From assembly GCF_002890895.1 (NCBI RefSeq), contig NZ_POUL01000010.1, positions 96,364-160,363 on the forward strand: 64,000 nt of DNA, written 5' to 3'. How positions within the stretch are numbered: position 1 is the stretch's first letter; every line of letters begins with the position of its first letter. Of the stretch, positions 24,453-33,425 are shown in pieces. Made by a program: the position numbers and the translations under genes. Source of the DNA: Stutzerimonas stutzeri. GTDB lineage: Bacteria > Pseudomonadota > Gammaproteobacteria > Pseudomonadales > Pseudomonadaceae. A model generated the notes under the pieces. That model saw only the letters and a list, made by a program, of their open reading frames with translations, had not been told where the DNA came from and searched no databases.

Positions 24453-24770
24453 CTAGCTGCCGGCCGGTTTGTTGAGTTTGCGAAGAAACACGTGCATTTC
24501 TTTCTCGGCCTGCTTGTCGCCATGCGCTTGTGCCGCGAGCAGGCCTTGTTCCCAGGCGCGCCTCGCGCCGTCTAGATCTCCACTGGCCTGTCGTGCCTTG
24601 CCGAGCAGTTTCCAGGCGGCAGAGTAGTTCGGATCCTGTTCGACGCTGCGTTGCAGGTGAATCGCGGCTTCTGCAGCGTCACCAGCGTCCAGATAACCCT
24701 TGCCCAGCCCGAAGCGCAGCATGGGGTTGTCCATGCCCTTGGCCAGCATCTTCTGCAGTGATTCGATCAT
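24453..24770 (-). CDS. Tetratricopeptide-repeat protein
   Basis: 105 residues from the ATG at 24770 (MIESLQKMLAKGMDNPMLRF), preceded by GGGGAG; the longer frame upstream runs into the ehuA end and is not credible. It contains two to three helical repeats of TPR type: residues 15-50 (LRFGLGKGYLDAGDAAEAAIHL) and 48-80 (DPNYSAAWKLLGKARQASGDLDGARRAWEQGL). It is likely a cytoplasmic scaffold of unknown partner. It occupies the same position as a conserved small TPR gene in other Pseudomonas, convergent with the PilZ gene. Confidence 0.85.
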   Translation of the reverse strand: MIESLQKMLAKGMDNPMLRFGLGKGYLDAGDAAEAAIHLQRSVEQDPNYSAAWKLLGKARQASGDLDGARRAWEQGLLAAQAHGDKQAEKEMHVFLRKLNKPAGS

Positions 24771-24835
24771 CGCACTCCCCTGGAAATTCAAACCTGCGGT
24801 AGCCGCCAAAGCAGTGGCGTACTTGCACCACCAGC

Positions 24836-25669
24836 CTAGCTCGCCTGGGTGACTGCGCTGAGAAATTCCTGCGTGCGCGTCTCCTGCGGATTGCCAAACA
24901 GCTCGTCCGGGGTGCCCTGTTCGTGGATCCGGCCCTCGTTGAAGAAGCATACACGGTCGGCGAATTCCCGCGCGAAGCCCATCTGGTGAGTGACCATCAG
25001 CATCGTCAGGCTGTGCGCATCACCCAGCCGCCGGATGACGTTGAGGACTTCGCCGCAGAGTTCAGGATCCAGCGCAGAGGTCACTTCGTCGAAAAGCATG
25101 ACCTTGGGCCGCATTGCCAAGGCTCGGGCAATGGCTACGCGCTGTTGCTGACCACCGGACAGTTGCGAGGGGTAATGGTCGAGTTTGTCTTCCAGACCGA
25201 CCATGGCCAGCAGCTCTTCGGCACGCTCACGGGCTTCCTTTTTCGACAGCCCTAGCACTTGCACCGGTGCTTCCATCACGTTCTGCCGGGTGCTCATGTG
25301 CGGGAACAGGTTGAAGCTCTGGAACACCATACCCACCTTGCCGCGGACGCGACGAAGATGCCGTGCGTTGGCGCGCACCAGATTGTCGTGGGCATCCGGC
25401 ATGTGGGTCAGCGGTTCGTCATCGACCATGATCACGCCTTCGTCGATATCTTCCAGGGTCATGAGCGCCCGTAAAAGCGTGGACTTACCGGACCCACTGG
25501 GGCCAATGATGGCGACTTTCTCTCCGGTTCGGACATCGAGGTCGAGGTGATTGAGCACGGTCAGATCGCCGAAGTGTTTGCTCACATCGCGAAACTGCAC
25601 CATCAGCTCCGGCTCGTTGGCGGTGCTGGCTGAGTTCTGTGTGTCGCCGGCAGGCATCGGTGCGTTCAT
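24836..25669 (-). CDS. ehuA: Ectoine/hydroxyectoine ABC transporter, ATP-binding protein
   Basis: ATPase of a polar-amino-acid-type importer, assigned to ectoine because of its EhuB-like partner. 277 residues: Walker A GPSGSGKST near residue 56, Q-loop FQSFNLFPH, signature LSGGQQQRVAIARAL, Walker B VMLFDEVTSALD and the switch histidine in VTHQMG. The residue after Walker B is V where most family members have P (DEPTSALD), a minor oddity. It overlaps the ehuD stop by 4 bases and is the last gene of ehuB-ehuC-ehuD-ehuA. Confidence 0.88.
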   Translation of the reverse strand: MNAPMPAGDTQNSASTANEPELMVQFRDVSKHFGDLTVLNHLDLDVRTGEKVAIIGPSGSGKSTLLRALMTLEDIDEGVIMVDDEPLTHMPDAHDNLVRANARHLRRVRGKVGMVFQSFNLFPHMSTRQNVMEAPVQVLGLSKKEARERAEELLAMVGLEDKLDHYPSQLSGGQQQRVAIARALAMRPKVMLFDEVTSALDPELCGEVLNVIRRLGDAHSLTMLMVTHQMGFAREFADRVCFFNEGRIHEQGTPDELFGNPQETRTQEFLSAVTQAS

Positions 25670-26325
25670 CGGGCAAGCTCCATACGGTTTTCCAGTCGGC
25701 GTACGAACCAGGCAAGGCCGAGACTGAGAATGAGGAAGAACAGGCCGACCATGGTGATCGGTTCAAGGTAACGGAAGTGTTCCGAGCCGATGTTCTTGGC
25801 CCGCTGCATGATCTCCACCACCGTGATGGCGGAAAGCACCGGCGTGTCCTTGAGCATCGAAATCATGTAGTTACCCAGCGCCGGGAGAATCGGTCGCAAC
25901 GCTTGCGGCAGGATTACCTTGCGGTAGGCGTTGAGGGGCTTCATGTTCAGCGCGGTGACTGCCTCCCATTGCGCACGCGGCACCGCATCGAGCCCGGCGC
26001 GGTAGACCTCGGCGGTGTAGCAGGCGTAGTGCAGCGCGATACCAAAGATGCCCGCCTGCAGCGCGGACAGGTTGAAACCGTAGTTGGGCAGGACGAAAAA
26101 CAGGAAATACACCTGAATCAGCAGCGGTGTGCTGCGGACGAACTCGATCAGACCTGTCATTGGCCAGGACAACCAGCGATGCCGGCTGCGACGCCCTACT
26201 GCCAGGAACAGCCCCAGCACGATGGCGATGGAAAACCCGGCGATGGTGATGCCGATGGTTTTCAGTGAGGCATCAAGCAGCCTGGGAAGAATCTCCCAGG
26301 CAAATTCCCAATCGAAGAAATTCAT
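25666..26325 (-). CDS. ehuD: Ectoine/hydroxyectoine ABC transporter permease EhuD
   Basis: One of two membrane permeases of the importer. 219 residues with about five membrane segments. The cytoplasmic EAA loop is visible as EAVTALNMKPLNAYRKVILPQALR. The N-terminal half carries the family stretch EFVRSTPLLIQVYFLFFVLP. The ATG overlaps the ehuC stop by 4 bases, a translationally coupled arrangement. The substrate assignment rests on the linked EhuB. Confidence 0.87.
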   Translation of the reverse strand: MNFFDWEFAWEILPRLLDASLKTIGITIAGFSIAIVLGLFLAVGRRSRHRWLSWPMTGLIEFVRSTPLLIQVYFLFFVLPNYGFNLSALQAGIFGIALHYACYTAEVYRAGLDAVPRAQWEAVTALNMKPLNAYRKVILPQALRPILPALGNYMISMLKDTPVLSAITVVEIMQRAKNIGSEHFRYLEPITMVGLFFLILSLGLAWFVRRLENRMELAR

Positions 26326-26981
26326 GACATGCCTCCCCGCATGCGGCCGCGCGCCAGTCGCCGCTCAAGGGTGCGCATGGAAAAATTGATGATCTGTGCG
26401 AGCACGAAGTACATCACCAGTGCCAGGCCGAAGATTTCCAGTGTCATCAGGGTGGCCTGATCAAGCTGGCGAGCCCGGAAGGCCAGATCGGACAGCGTAA
26501 TCAGGGATACCAGCGAGGTATTTTTCAGCAGTTCGATCAGCAGGTTGGTACCGGGCGGGATCGCGGCCAGCAATGCCTGCGGCAGGATGACCCGGCGCAA
26601 GCGCTGGCCGGCGGTCATGTTCAGCGCTTGGCAGGCCTCGTACTGCCCTTCGTGCACCGAGCGGATGGCGCCACGCAGCACCTCGGCACCATAGGAGCCG
26701 ATGTTCAGGCCGAGTCCGATCACGGCAACATTGAACGCGCTCATGGCGATATTGAAAGGCGGCATCGGCAGGACAAAGTACAGCCAGAACAGCTGCACCA
26801 GCAGCGAACTGCCGCGGAAGACTTCGATGTAAACGATGGCCAGCCAGCGCAGCGGCTTGATTGGCGACAGTCTGCCCAGAGCGCCGATCAGCGCGGCGAC
26901 AATTGCCAACAGGGAGCCGAAAAAGGTGATCTGTACGGTCACCCAGGCCCCTTGCAGCAGGAGGGGGAGGAGTTCGGTCAT
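26322..26981 (-). CDS. ehuC: Ectoine/hydroxyectoine ABC transporter permease EhuC
   Basis: Second membrane permease, 219 residues, about five membrane segments. EAA loop: EACQALNMTAGQRLRRVILPQAL; it shares the EVFRGSSLLVQLFWLYFVLP stretch with EhuD. It lies 242 bases downstream of ehuB, an unusually wide gap for this operon that contains two hairpins, and overlaps ehuD by 4 bases. Confidence 0.87.
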   Translation of the reverse strand: MTELLPLLLQGAWVTVQITFFGSLLAIVAALIGALGRLSPIKPLRWLAIVYIEVFRGSSLLVQLFWLYFVLPMPPFNIAMSAFNVAVIGLGLNIGSYGAEVLRGAIRSVHEGQYEACQALNMTAGQRLRRVILPQALLAAIPPGTNLLIELLKNTSLVSLITLSDLAFRARQLDQATLMTLEIFGLALVMYFVLAQIINFSMRTLERRLARGRMRGGMS

Positions 26982-27223
26982 CTTGGATTTCCAGTGGCCG
27001 GCGCGGCGGTAGCCGCTGAGAAGACAAGCGGCTCGCGAAGCTTGGCTGCGTGAGCGCGGTGACAGACTTGCCTGCCAGCGTCGAGGAACGGGCAGCAGCC
27101 AGCCGGGAGCGGGCCATATCGCATGAGTGCGATAGAGCCGAGAGCAGGTGGCAGAGCAATGAAAAGGCTATTCACAGAGGAAAGTCCGGTGCGGCAGCCA
27201 AGCTGCCGTACCGGCTCCATTGA
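26982..27223 (-). other. ehuB-ehuC intercistronic spacer with two hairpins
   Basis: No credible gene: an 80-codon frame on the minus strand has no family features. Two inverted repeats are visible. TATCGCA-TGAG-TGCGATA is at 27117-27134, and a GGTGCGGCAG arm at 27189-27198 pairs with CTGCCGTACC at 27204-27213 (one mismatch). The second lies right after the ehuB stop. Such hairpins often protect the binding-protein mRNA or partly end transcription, so that more binding protein than permease is made; that role is inference. Confidence 0.5.
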
Positions 27224-28078
27224 TCAGGCGCTACACAACTCTTCGGCGGTCTTGTCGGTGATGTTCGAGCGGTCGAAGCCGAAGGGTTCGACGGTCTTCA
27301 GATGCTCTTCGCTGCCGAGCCATTTCTTCAGTTCGGCGTTGACTGCGTCACGCAGTGCCTTGTCTTCCGGGCGGAACGCCAGGGCGCCATAACCGGTGTT
27401 GGCCGGATCGTCCTTGAAGTTGTCGGTGGCTTCGACCTGATCCCCGGCCTTCTCGGCCAGGCCACGCATGGTCAGCTGAGTACCCACGGCTGCATCGGCG
27501 CGGCCGGTGCGCACGGCCTGCAGTTGTGAGGTGGTGTCAGGCACCTGAACGATCTGCGAATCCTTGATGCCGGCCTTGCGGGCGTAATTGAGATTGACGG
27601 TGCCGGACATGATGGCCAGCTTGATCGACTCATCCTTGGCGATGTCTTCGTAGCTCTGCAACTGCTTGGGGTTACCGGCCTTGACCAACAGGGTGTCCTG
27701 CAACTGGTAGTGCGGATCGGTAAACAGCACCTGCTTGCAGCGCTCGGGTGTGATGTACATGCCGGCCGCGATCAGGTCGAAACGGCTTGCGCGCAGCCCA
27801 GGGATCAGGGAGCCCCATTCCGTAAGCACGGGTTTGATGGTTTCGACGCCCATTGCCTGGAAAATCTTCTCGACGATCTCAGGGGATTCGCCGGTGACGC
27901 TGCCGTCAGTATCGGTGTAGGCAAAGGGGGTCTCGTTGGCGTAGCCGATACGAACGCTGCTCTTCGCCTTGATGTCGTCGAAGGTATCCGCCTGGGCCTG
28001 GCCACCGATGGATAGGCCGGTCATTACGGCGGAGGCCAGCAAAAGTTTGCCGAAACGGAAAGGACGTGCGCGATTCAT
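27224..28078 (-). CDS. ehuB: Ectoine/hydroxyectoine-binding periplasmic protein EhuB
   Basis: Periplasmic solute-binding protein that captures ectoines for the EhuCDA transporter. 284 residues with a signal peptide (MNRARPFRFGKLLLASAVMT, cleavage after AQA near residue 30). Family stretches include RIGYANETPFAYTD, TGESPEIVEKIF, LTEWGSLIPGLRASRFD and AGMYITPERCKQVLFTDP. These match EhuB more closely than other polar-amino-acid binding proteins. Shine-Dalgarno AGGAGAA. Divergent from an EnuR-like regulator, which supports ectoine as the substrate. Identification is from remembered family patterns. Confidence 0.85.
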   Translation of the reverse strand: MNRARPFRFGKLLLASAVMTGLSIGGQAQADTFDDIKAKSSVRIGYANETPFAYTDTDGSVTGESPEIVEKIFQAMGVETIKPVLTEWGSLIPGLRASRFDLIAAGMYITPERCKQVLFTDPHYQLQDTLLVKAGNPKQLQSYEDIAKDESIKLAIMSGTVNLNYARKAGIKDSQIVQVPDTTSQLQAVRTGRADAAVGTQLTMRGLAEKAGDQVEATDNFKDDPANTGYGALAFRPEDKALRDAVNAELKKWLGSEEHLKTVEPFGFDRSNITDKTAEELCSA

Positions 28079-28325
28079 CGTGAATTCTCCTGTGCTTTTT
28101 ATCGTTCGCGGGCCGAGACCTGCAGTTCAGAGGGCAGCTTCAAGAGCATCAGGACAGGGCATTCCCTGCCTCAACGCGGCTTTCGACCCCTTCATTCTGC
28201 CGGAGGGTGCGCCGCGTTTCGCTGCCTGAGCATACAAAAGCGGTTTTCCTCATAGGATTGCACTAGGACAATTGCATGACATTGCGCTTCGGCCGATCCT
28301 GTTGGCTCGACGGAGGTGGAACGTC
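28079..28325. promoter_or_regulatory. Divergent control region between ehuB and the MocR-type regulator
   Basis: A 247-base intergenic region that must hold both promoters. MocR-family regulators typically bind direct repeats. Here TAGGATTG (28253-28260) and TAGGACAA (28264-28271) are spaced 11 bases apart, and TTGCA occurs at 28258-28262 and 28272-28276. These are plausible operator half-sites, but no clear -35/-10 pair was found. Low certainty. Confidence 0.35.
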
Positions 28326-29735
28326 ATGCACAACTGGAAAGACGCCTTGCTCGCCGCGCATGGCGGCGGATCGAAGTACAAGCTGCTGGTCACGGCCATC
28401 GCGACCGATATCGAGCGGGGTGAGCTGCAGGATGGCCAACGACTCCCAACGCAACGGCTGCTGGCCGAGCAGCTGGACATCAGCGTGCAGACGGTGACCA
28501 ACGCCTACAAGGAACTGGAGCGCCAGGGCTGGGTGCGCTGCGAGGTCGGACGCGGCAGCTTTGTCAGTCGGCGTATCAGTGAGCGGGTCGCCACCTCCAT
28601 GCTCGACCGCGGCGAACATTCGCTGCTCGACTTCTCCACGGCGCGCATCGTCCGCAACGAGCGCCATGATCGCTACTGGCGGCAGGCTTGCGCAGAACTG
28701 GCTGCCGAGCACGAACAGCCTTGGATCCATGCCTGCCGGCCGATTGCCGGCTTTGAACATCACCGTGAAGCCGGGGTGCAGTGGCTCGCCGGCCTGGGCC
28801 TGTGTGTTGAACCACAGGATCTGCTGCTGACCAATGGCGCTTCCCAGGCGATCTTTCTTGCCCTTGCCTCGTTGGCCGGCCCCGATGACCTGGTGCTTTG
28901 TGAAAGCTGTACGGATCACGGCGTGATCGGTACCGCGCAGGTGTTGGGCTTCAAGCTTCAGGGCGCAGAGGCTGACCGCGACGGCCTCGATCCGGAGCAT
29001 TTCGAAGACATCTGCGCCAACGAACGTGTCACCGCGTTGGTCTGCACGCCGAACCTGAACAACCCCACCAGCAGCCTGATGCCAGACAGCCGTCGGCGAG
29101 AAATTGCCGAGATCGCACGCCGCTACGGCGTCTACGTGATCGAAGACGACGTGTACGGCCCCTTGCTCGGTAACGACCGGCCGGCGCCGCCGCTGAGCCA
29201 TTATCTGCCGGAGCTGGCCTTCTATTGCACCAGTCTGACCAAGTCCGTACTGACAGGCTTGCGCCTCGGCTACCTGGCGATGCCTCGGCGGTTGGCGTTG
29301 CGCACCGAGAGCATTTTCAGGGTGAACAGCTGGATGGCAGCACCCCTGCTTGGCGAGATCGCGACGCGCTGGATCGAGCGTGGCCGCGCCGAGGAGCTGG
29401 TGAGCCTGCAGCGGGAGCTGATCGCGGCTCGGCAGGCTGCGGTGAGCGCCGAACTGGGCGATTACCTGCGCGGCAGCCATCCGGCTTCGCTCAGTGCCTG
29501 GCTGGATGTTCCCGAGCACTGGGATCTCGACGCCCTGCAGCACGAGTTGCGCGCGCGCGGTATAGCGCTGACGCTGCCTGATCCGTTCCTTCCGCCCGGC
29601 AGCCAAAGGCCCAGAGCCATGCGCCTATGCATCGGCGCGGAGTGCAGCGATCAGCGCTTGCGCACCGGCCTGGCAAACATTCGAGACGTCTTCGAGCAGT
29701 ACCCGGAAATCCATGAATTCCGCGGCGCTCGTTAG
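28326..29735 (+). CDS. MocR/GntR-type regulator with aminotransferase-like domain (EnuR-like)
   Basis: 469 residues from the ATG at 28326 (MHNWKDALLAAHGG), after the strong Shine-Dalgarno GGAGGTGG. The N-terminal winged helix of GntR type is at about residues 20-80 (LPTQRLLAEQLDISVQTVTNAYKELERQGW). A fold-type I PLP domain follows, with NPTSS, EDDVYG and SLTKSVLTGLRLGY, in which the lysine would bind PLP. In several proteobacteria the ectoine regulator EnuR is of this type and senses ectoine breakdown products bound to PLP. Divergence from ehuB makes that role likely, though no ectoine catabolic gene is next to it. Confidence 0.8.
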   Translation: MHNWKDALLAAHGGGSKYKLLVTAIATDIERGELQDGQRLPTQRLLAEQLDISVQTVTNAYKELERQGWVRCEVGRGSFVSRRISERVATSMLDRGEHSLLDFSTARIVRNERHDRYWRQACAELAAEHEQPWIHACRPIAGFEHHREAGVQWLAGLGLCVEPQDLLLTNGASQAIFLALASLAGPDDLVLCESCTDHGVIGTAQVLGFKLQGAEADRDGLDPEHFEDICANERVTALVCTPNLNNPTSSLMPDSRRREIAEIARRYGVYVIEDDVYGPLLGNDRPAPPLSHYLPELAFYCTSLTKSVLTGLRLGYLAMPRRLALRTESIFRVNSWMAAPLLGEIATRWIERGRAEELVSLQRELIAARQAAVSAELGDYLRGSHPASLSAWLDVPEHWDLDALQHELRARGIALTLPDPFLPPGSQRPRAMRLCIGAECSDQRLRTGLANIRDVFEQYPEIHEFRGAR

Positions 29736-29891
29736 CCACTCGGCGGCCTGCCGCTAAGCGCTTTGAGCCACGAATGCTGTTGCCTCTTGGGACAGACGGA
29801 GACAAATGCATCCGGGCGTTCCGACCGGCGCGCTATCCGCCAGGTCGAAATGACACTAGAATGCGCGCCGCTCGGGCCATGTCGGCACGGC

Positions 29892-29926
29892 AATGGGTTC
29901 CCTAACCCCATCACCTCAAAAAGGAA
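29892..29926 (+). ncRNA. preQ1-I riboswitch in the yhhQ leader
   Basis: A compact H-type pseudoknot can be drawn. P1 pairs 29893-29897 (ATGGG) with 29907-29911 (CCCAT). Loop 1 is TTCCCTAAC, with C29906 as the predicted preQ1-pairing base. An A-rich tail (CTCAAAA) then carries AAGGAA (29921-29926), which can pair with TTCC of loop 1. The tail AGGA is also the Shine-Dalgarno, so ligand binding would hide the ribosome site. It closely resembles the Thermoanaerobacter tengcongensis preQ1-I aptamer, including TAACCCCA. The downstream gene is a queuosine-precursor transporter, a known class of target. Confidence 0.85.
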
Positions 29927-29931
29927 ATGCC

Positions 29932-30585
29932 ATGTTGCAGCTCCCACCATCGGTCCGCCGCGCCACGTTGGCCGGTCTGATCGCGTTTCACATCCTCATC
30001 ATCATCGCCAGCAACTATCTGGTGCAGCTGCCGATCACCCTGTTCGGCTGGCACACCACCTGGGGCGCTTTCAGTTTTCCGTTCATCTTTCTCGCCACCG
30101 ACCTGACCGTGCGTCTACTCGGCAAAGGCCCGGCACGCCGAGTCATCGCGCAGGTGATGGTTCCGGCGCTGGTCGCTTCCTATGTGGTCTCGGTGCTGTT
30201 TCACCAGGGCGCGTTTGGCGGGTTCGCAGCGCTGGGTGAATTCAACCTGTTCGTGTTCCGCATTGCGGTCGCCAGCTTCCTTGCCTATGCGTTCGGTCAG
30301 ATTCTCGACATTCAGGTGTTCGACCGACTACGGCGCTTGCGCCAGTGGTGGATCGCGCCAAGCGCTTCAACCATCTTCGGCAACCTGCTGGACACCTTCC
30401 TGTTCTTCTCCATCGCCTTCTGGCACAGCGACGACCCCTTCATGGCGGCGAACTGGGTGGAGATTGCCAGCGTCGACTACGTCATCAAGCTGATCATCAG
30501 CCTGGCGCTGTTCGTTCCGCTCTACGGCATGCTGCTTAACGCCATCGTGCGTCTGCTGCCCGGCCAGCGCACGGTGACGGCATAA
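29932..30585 (+). CDS. yhhQ: Queuosine precursor transporter (YhhQ family)
   Basis: Inner-membrane importer of 7-cyano-7-deazaguanine or 7-aminomethyl-7-deazaguanine for queuosine in tRNA. 217 residues from the ATG at 29932 (MLQLPPSVRRATLAGLIAFH), with Shine-Dalgarno AAGGAAA; the ATG at 29893 falls inside the riboswitch stem. About six membrane segments; the family motif FLATDLTVRLLGK is in the second loop and SASTIFGNLLDTFLFFSIAFW near the middle. A -10-like TAGAAT (about 29857) followed by GCGCGCC suggests its own promoter. Regulation through the preQ1 leader fits the substrate. Confidence 0.92.
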   Translation: MLQLPPSVRRATLAGLIAFHILIIIASNYLVQLPITLFGWHTTWGAFSFPFIFLATDLTVRLLGKGPARRVIAQVMVPALVASYVVSVLFHQGAFGGFAALGEFNLFVFRIAVASFLAYAFGQILDIQVFDRLRRLRQWWIAPSASTIFGNLLDTFLFFSIAFWHSDDPFMAANWVEIASVDYVIKLIISLALFVPLYGMLLNAIVRLLPGQRTVTA

Positions 30586-30603
30586 GCGAAGGGCGACGCA
30601 TCA

Positions 30604-30631
30604 CCGCTCGATCAGGGCAAAGATCGAGCGG
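30604..30631. terminator. Hairpin between convergent yhhQ and trkA
   Basis: A perfect 10-bp stem (CCGCTCGATC, 30604-30613, with GATCGAGCGG, 30622-30631) and an 8-base loop, midway between two converging genes. No T run follows on either strand, so termination by this hairpin alone is uncertain. Confidence 0.55.
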
Positions 30632-30650
30632 GGTGCGCTAGCGCTGCCTG

Positions 30651-32024
30651 TCAGAAGAAGGTAAGCCCGGCCTGGAACAGGCGTTCCACGTCGCGGATAT
30701 GCTTCTTGTCGACCAGGAACAGGATCACGTGATCGCCTGACTCGATGACCGTGTTGTCATGGGCGATCAGCACTTCTTCGTCACGGATCACCGCACCGAT
30801 GGTAGTGCCGGGCGGCAGGGCGATCTTGCCGATGGCCCGGCCGACCACCTTGCTCGAACGGGAGTCACCGTGGGCGATCACCTCGATGGCCTCGGCGGCG
30901 CCACGGCGCAAGGAGTGAGCGCTGACGATATCGCCGCGGCGCACGTGGGTCAGCAGCGTGCCGATAGTGGCCAGTTGCGGGCTGATGGCAATGTCGATTT
31001 CACCGCCCTGAACCAGGTCCACATAGGCCGGGTTGTTGATGATGCACATCACTTTGCGTGCGCCCAGGCGCTTGGCCAGCAGCGACGACATGATGTTGGC
31101 CTCGTCGTCATTGGTCAGCGCGAGGAACACATCGGCATCGTTGATGTTCTCTTCCACCAAAAGGTCGCGATCAGAAGCGCTGCCCTGAAGGATGATGGTG
31201 CTGTCCAGGGTGTCGGAGAGGTAGCGGCAGCGCGCCGGGTTCATCTCGATGATCTTGACCTGATAGCGGCTTTCAATGGCCTCGGCGAGGCGCTCGCCGA
31301 TGTGGCCGCCGCCGGCAATGACGATGCGTTTGTAGTTATCATCCAGCCGGCGCATCTCGCTCATCACTGCACGGATATGCCCGCTCGCGGCGATGAAGAA
31401 CACCTCATCGTCCGCTTCGATGACCGTGTCGCCCTGCGGCAGGATGGCCTGATTGCGGCGGAAGATCGCTGCCACGCGGGTGTCGACGTTGGGCATGTGT
31501 TTGCGGATCTGGCGCAGCTCCTGGCCCACCAGCGGTCCGCCATAGTAGGCGCGTACGGCGACCAGCTGCGCCTTACCCTCGGCAAAGTCGATCACCTGCA
31601 GCGAGCCGGGGTGTTCGATCAGGCGCTTGATGTAGTTGGTCACCACCTGCTCGGGGCTGATCAGCACGTCGACCGGGATCGCCTCGTTGCTGAAGAGACC
31701 TGAACGGGTGAGGTACACCGACTCGCGCACCCGCGCAATCTTGGTCGGGGTGTGGAACAGGGTGTAAGCGACCTGGCAGGCGACCATGTTGGTCTCGTCG
31801 CTGTTGGTGACGGCCACCAGCATGTCGGCATCGTCCGCACCCGCCTGGCGCAGCACCGTAGGGAATGAGCCACGACCGACTACCGTACGGATGTCCAGGC
31901 GGTCGCCGAGGTCGCGTAGGCGATCGACGTCAGTGTCGACCACGGTGATGTCGTTGGCTTCGCTGGCGAGGTTTTCGGCAAGCGTACCGCCCACCTGCCC
32001 TGCGCCGAGAATGATGATCTTCAC
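30651..32024 (-). CDS. trkA: Trk potassium uptake system regulatory protein TrkA
   Basis: Cytoplasmic NAD/ATP-binding gating protein of the Trk K+ channel. 457 residues in two repeated halves. Each half has an RCK Rossmann domain: [15 protein letters not shown] near residue 7 and [15 protein letters not shown] near residue 237, each followed by a TrkA-C domain. The membrane partner TrkH is not in the window. First gene in the conserved order trkA-rsmB-fmt-def (all minus strand). Confidence 0.96.
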   Translation of the reverse strand: MKIIILGAGQVGGTLAENLASEANDITVVDTDVDRLRDLGDRLDIRTVVGRGSFPTVLRQAGADDADMLVAVTNSDETNMVACQVAYTLFHTPTKIARVRESVYLTRSGLFSNEAIPVDVLISPEQVVTNYIKRLIEHPGSLQVIDFAEGKAQLVAVRAYYGGPLVGQELRQIRKHMPNVDTRVAAIFRRNQAILPQGDTVIEADDEVFFIAASGHIRAVMSEMRRLDDNYKRIVIAGGGHIGERLAEAIESRYQVKIIEMNPARCRYLSDTLDSTIILQGSASDRDLLVEENINDADVFLALTNDDEANIMSSLLAKRLGARKVMCIINNPAYVDLVQGGEIDIAISPQLATIGTLLTHVRRGDIVSAHSLRRGAAEAIEVIAHGDSRSSKVVGRAIGKIALPPGTTIGAVIRDEEVLIAHDNTVIESGDHVILFLVDKKHIRDVERLFQAGLTFF

Positions 32025-32096
32025 GCGATCGCTCCTGAAAGGCGGCTTGTAACCGCCACAGCATGAGGTAGCCGAGACGTTGGCGTCTGGCTCACC

Positions 32097-33425
32097 TTAG
32101 GATTGTCGGCCATTGGGTTGGGCCGCGACTTTAATCAATTTGGCGTAGTAGAAGCCGTCGTGGCCATTGTCCTGAGGCAAAAGCTGACGTCCATGCGGCT
32201 GTTCGACGCCGAACCCCTTGGGCAGGTCCAGTTCGCGGGCGCCGGGTGTGCGCGTGAGAAAGGCTTCGATCACCTCGCGGTTTTCGGTCGGCAGTACCGA
32301 ACAGGTGGCGTACAGCAGAACCCCGCCGACAGACAGGGTCGGCCATAGTGCGTCGAGCAGCTCGCCCTGCAGCGCCGCCAGGGGGGCGATATCGTCGGCC
32401 TGGCGTGCCAGCTTGATATCGGGATGCCGACGGATAACGCCGGTCGCCGAGCACGGTGCGTCGAGCAGGATCCGCTGAAAGAGTTGGCCATCCCACCAAG
32501 CGTCGGTGGCGCGGGCGTTGGCAGCCACCAGCGTGGCGTCGAGCTGCAGGCGATCGAGGTTTTCCTGCACACGCTGCAAGCGCTTCGGCTCAAGGTCCAG
32601 GGCGATGACTTCAGCCAGCGCAGGTTCGCGTTCGAGGATGTGGCAGGTCTTGCCGCCCGGGGCGCAGCAGGCATCCAGCACCCGCTGGCCGGGAGCCAGA
32701 TCGAGCAGGCTGGCGGCCAGCTGCGCGGCTTCGTCCTGTACGCTGATGCGCCCCTCGGCAAAGCCCGGCAGCTGCGTGACATCGCAGGCCGCAGCGAGTC
32801 GAATGCCGTCTTCGCTGTGGCTGCAGGGGAACGCTTCGATGCCGGCGTCCTGCAGTTCGGCGAGATAGGTGTCGCGCCCGACCCGGCGATGGTTGACCCG
32901 CAATATCATCGGCGGATGCAGGTTGTTTGCGGTACAGATCGTCTCCCAGTGTTCCGGCCAATGAGCCTTGAGCGACTTCTGCAGCCAGCGCGGGTGGGCA
33001 AAGCGAATCACCGGGTCACGTTCGAGCTCGGCGAACAGCGCTTCGCCGTCACGCTGGGCGTTGCGCAACACGGCGTTGAGCAGCCCTTTTGCCCAGGGCT
33101 TCTTCAGCTTCTCCGCGCAGCCCACGGTTTCACCAATGGCGGCATGCGGCGGAATCCGGGTGTAGAACAGCTGGTACAGGCCGACCAGCAGCAAGGCCTC
33201 GACATCGCGATCCGCTGCCTTGAATGGCTTTTGCAGCAATCGCTCGGCAAGACCGGATAGACGCGGCTGCCAGCGGGCGGTGCCGAACGCCAGCTCCTGG
33301 GTCAGGCCACGATCACGCGCGTCCACCTTGGCCAGCACGTCGGGCAGGCTGCTGTTCAGCGAGGCTTTACCGGACAGCACCACGGCCAATGCGCGGGCAG
33401 CGGCGAGACGCGGGTTCATCGACAT
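32097..33425 (-). CDS. rsmB: 16S rRNA (cytosine967-C5)-methyltransferase
   Basis: Methylates C967 of 16S rRNA. 442 residues. An N-terminal NusB-like RNA-binding domain (about 1-140) is followed by a Rossmann methyltransferase with SAM loop [13 protein letters not shown]. The two catalytic cysteines are in [15 protein letters not shown] and [19 protein letters not shown]. The ATG at 33425 overlaps the fmt stop by one base (TAATG); a second ATG at 33419 (MNPRLAAAR) is the more usual family start. Translationally coupled to fmt. Confidence 0.96.
   Translation of the reverse strand: MSMNPRLAAARALAVVLSGKASLNSSLPDVLAKVDARDRGLTQELAFGTARWQPRLSGLAERLLQKPFKAADRDVEALLLVGLYQLFYTRIPPHAAIGETVGCAEKLKKPWAKGLLNAVLRNAQRDGEALFAELERDPVIRFAHPRWLQKSLKAHWPEHWETICTANNLHPPMILRVNHRRVGRDTYLAELQDAGIEAFPCSHSEDGIRLAAACDVTQLPGFAEGRISVQDEAAQLAASLLDLAPGQRVLDACCAPGGKTCHILEREPALAEVIALDLEPKRLQRVQENLDRLQLDATLVAANARATDAWWDGQLFQRILLDAPCSATGVIRRHPDIKLARQADDIAPLAALQGELLDALWPTLSVGGVLLYATCSVLPTENREVIEAFLTRTPGARELDLPKGFGVEQPHGRQLLPQDNGHDGFYYAKLIKVAAQPNGRQS

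Noticed and set aside
26461..27159. 232-codon minus-strand frame over ehuC and the upstream spacer
   Set aside because: It is the shadow of ehuC in another frame; the ehuC frame has clear permease motifs and the shadow has none.
28263..29606. 447-codon minus-strand frame opposite the MocR-type regulator
   Set aside because: Antisense shadow in GC-rich DNA; the plus frame has winged-helix and PLP motifs and a strong Shine-Dalgarno.
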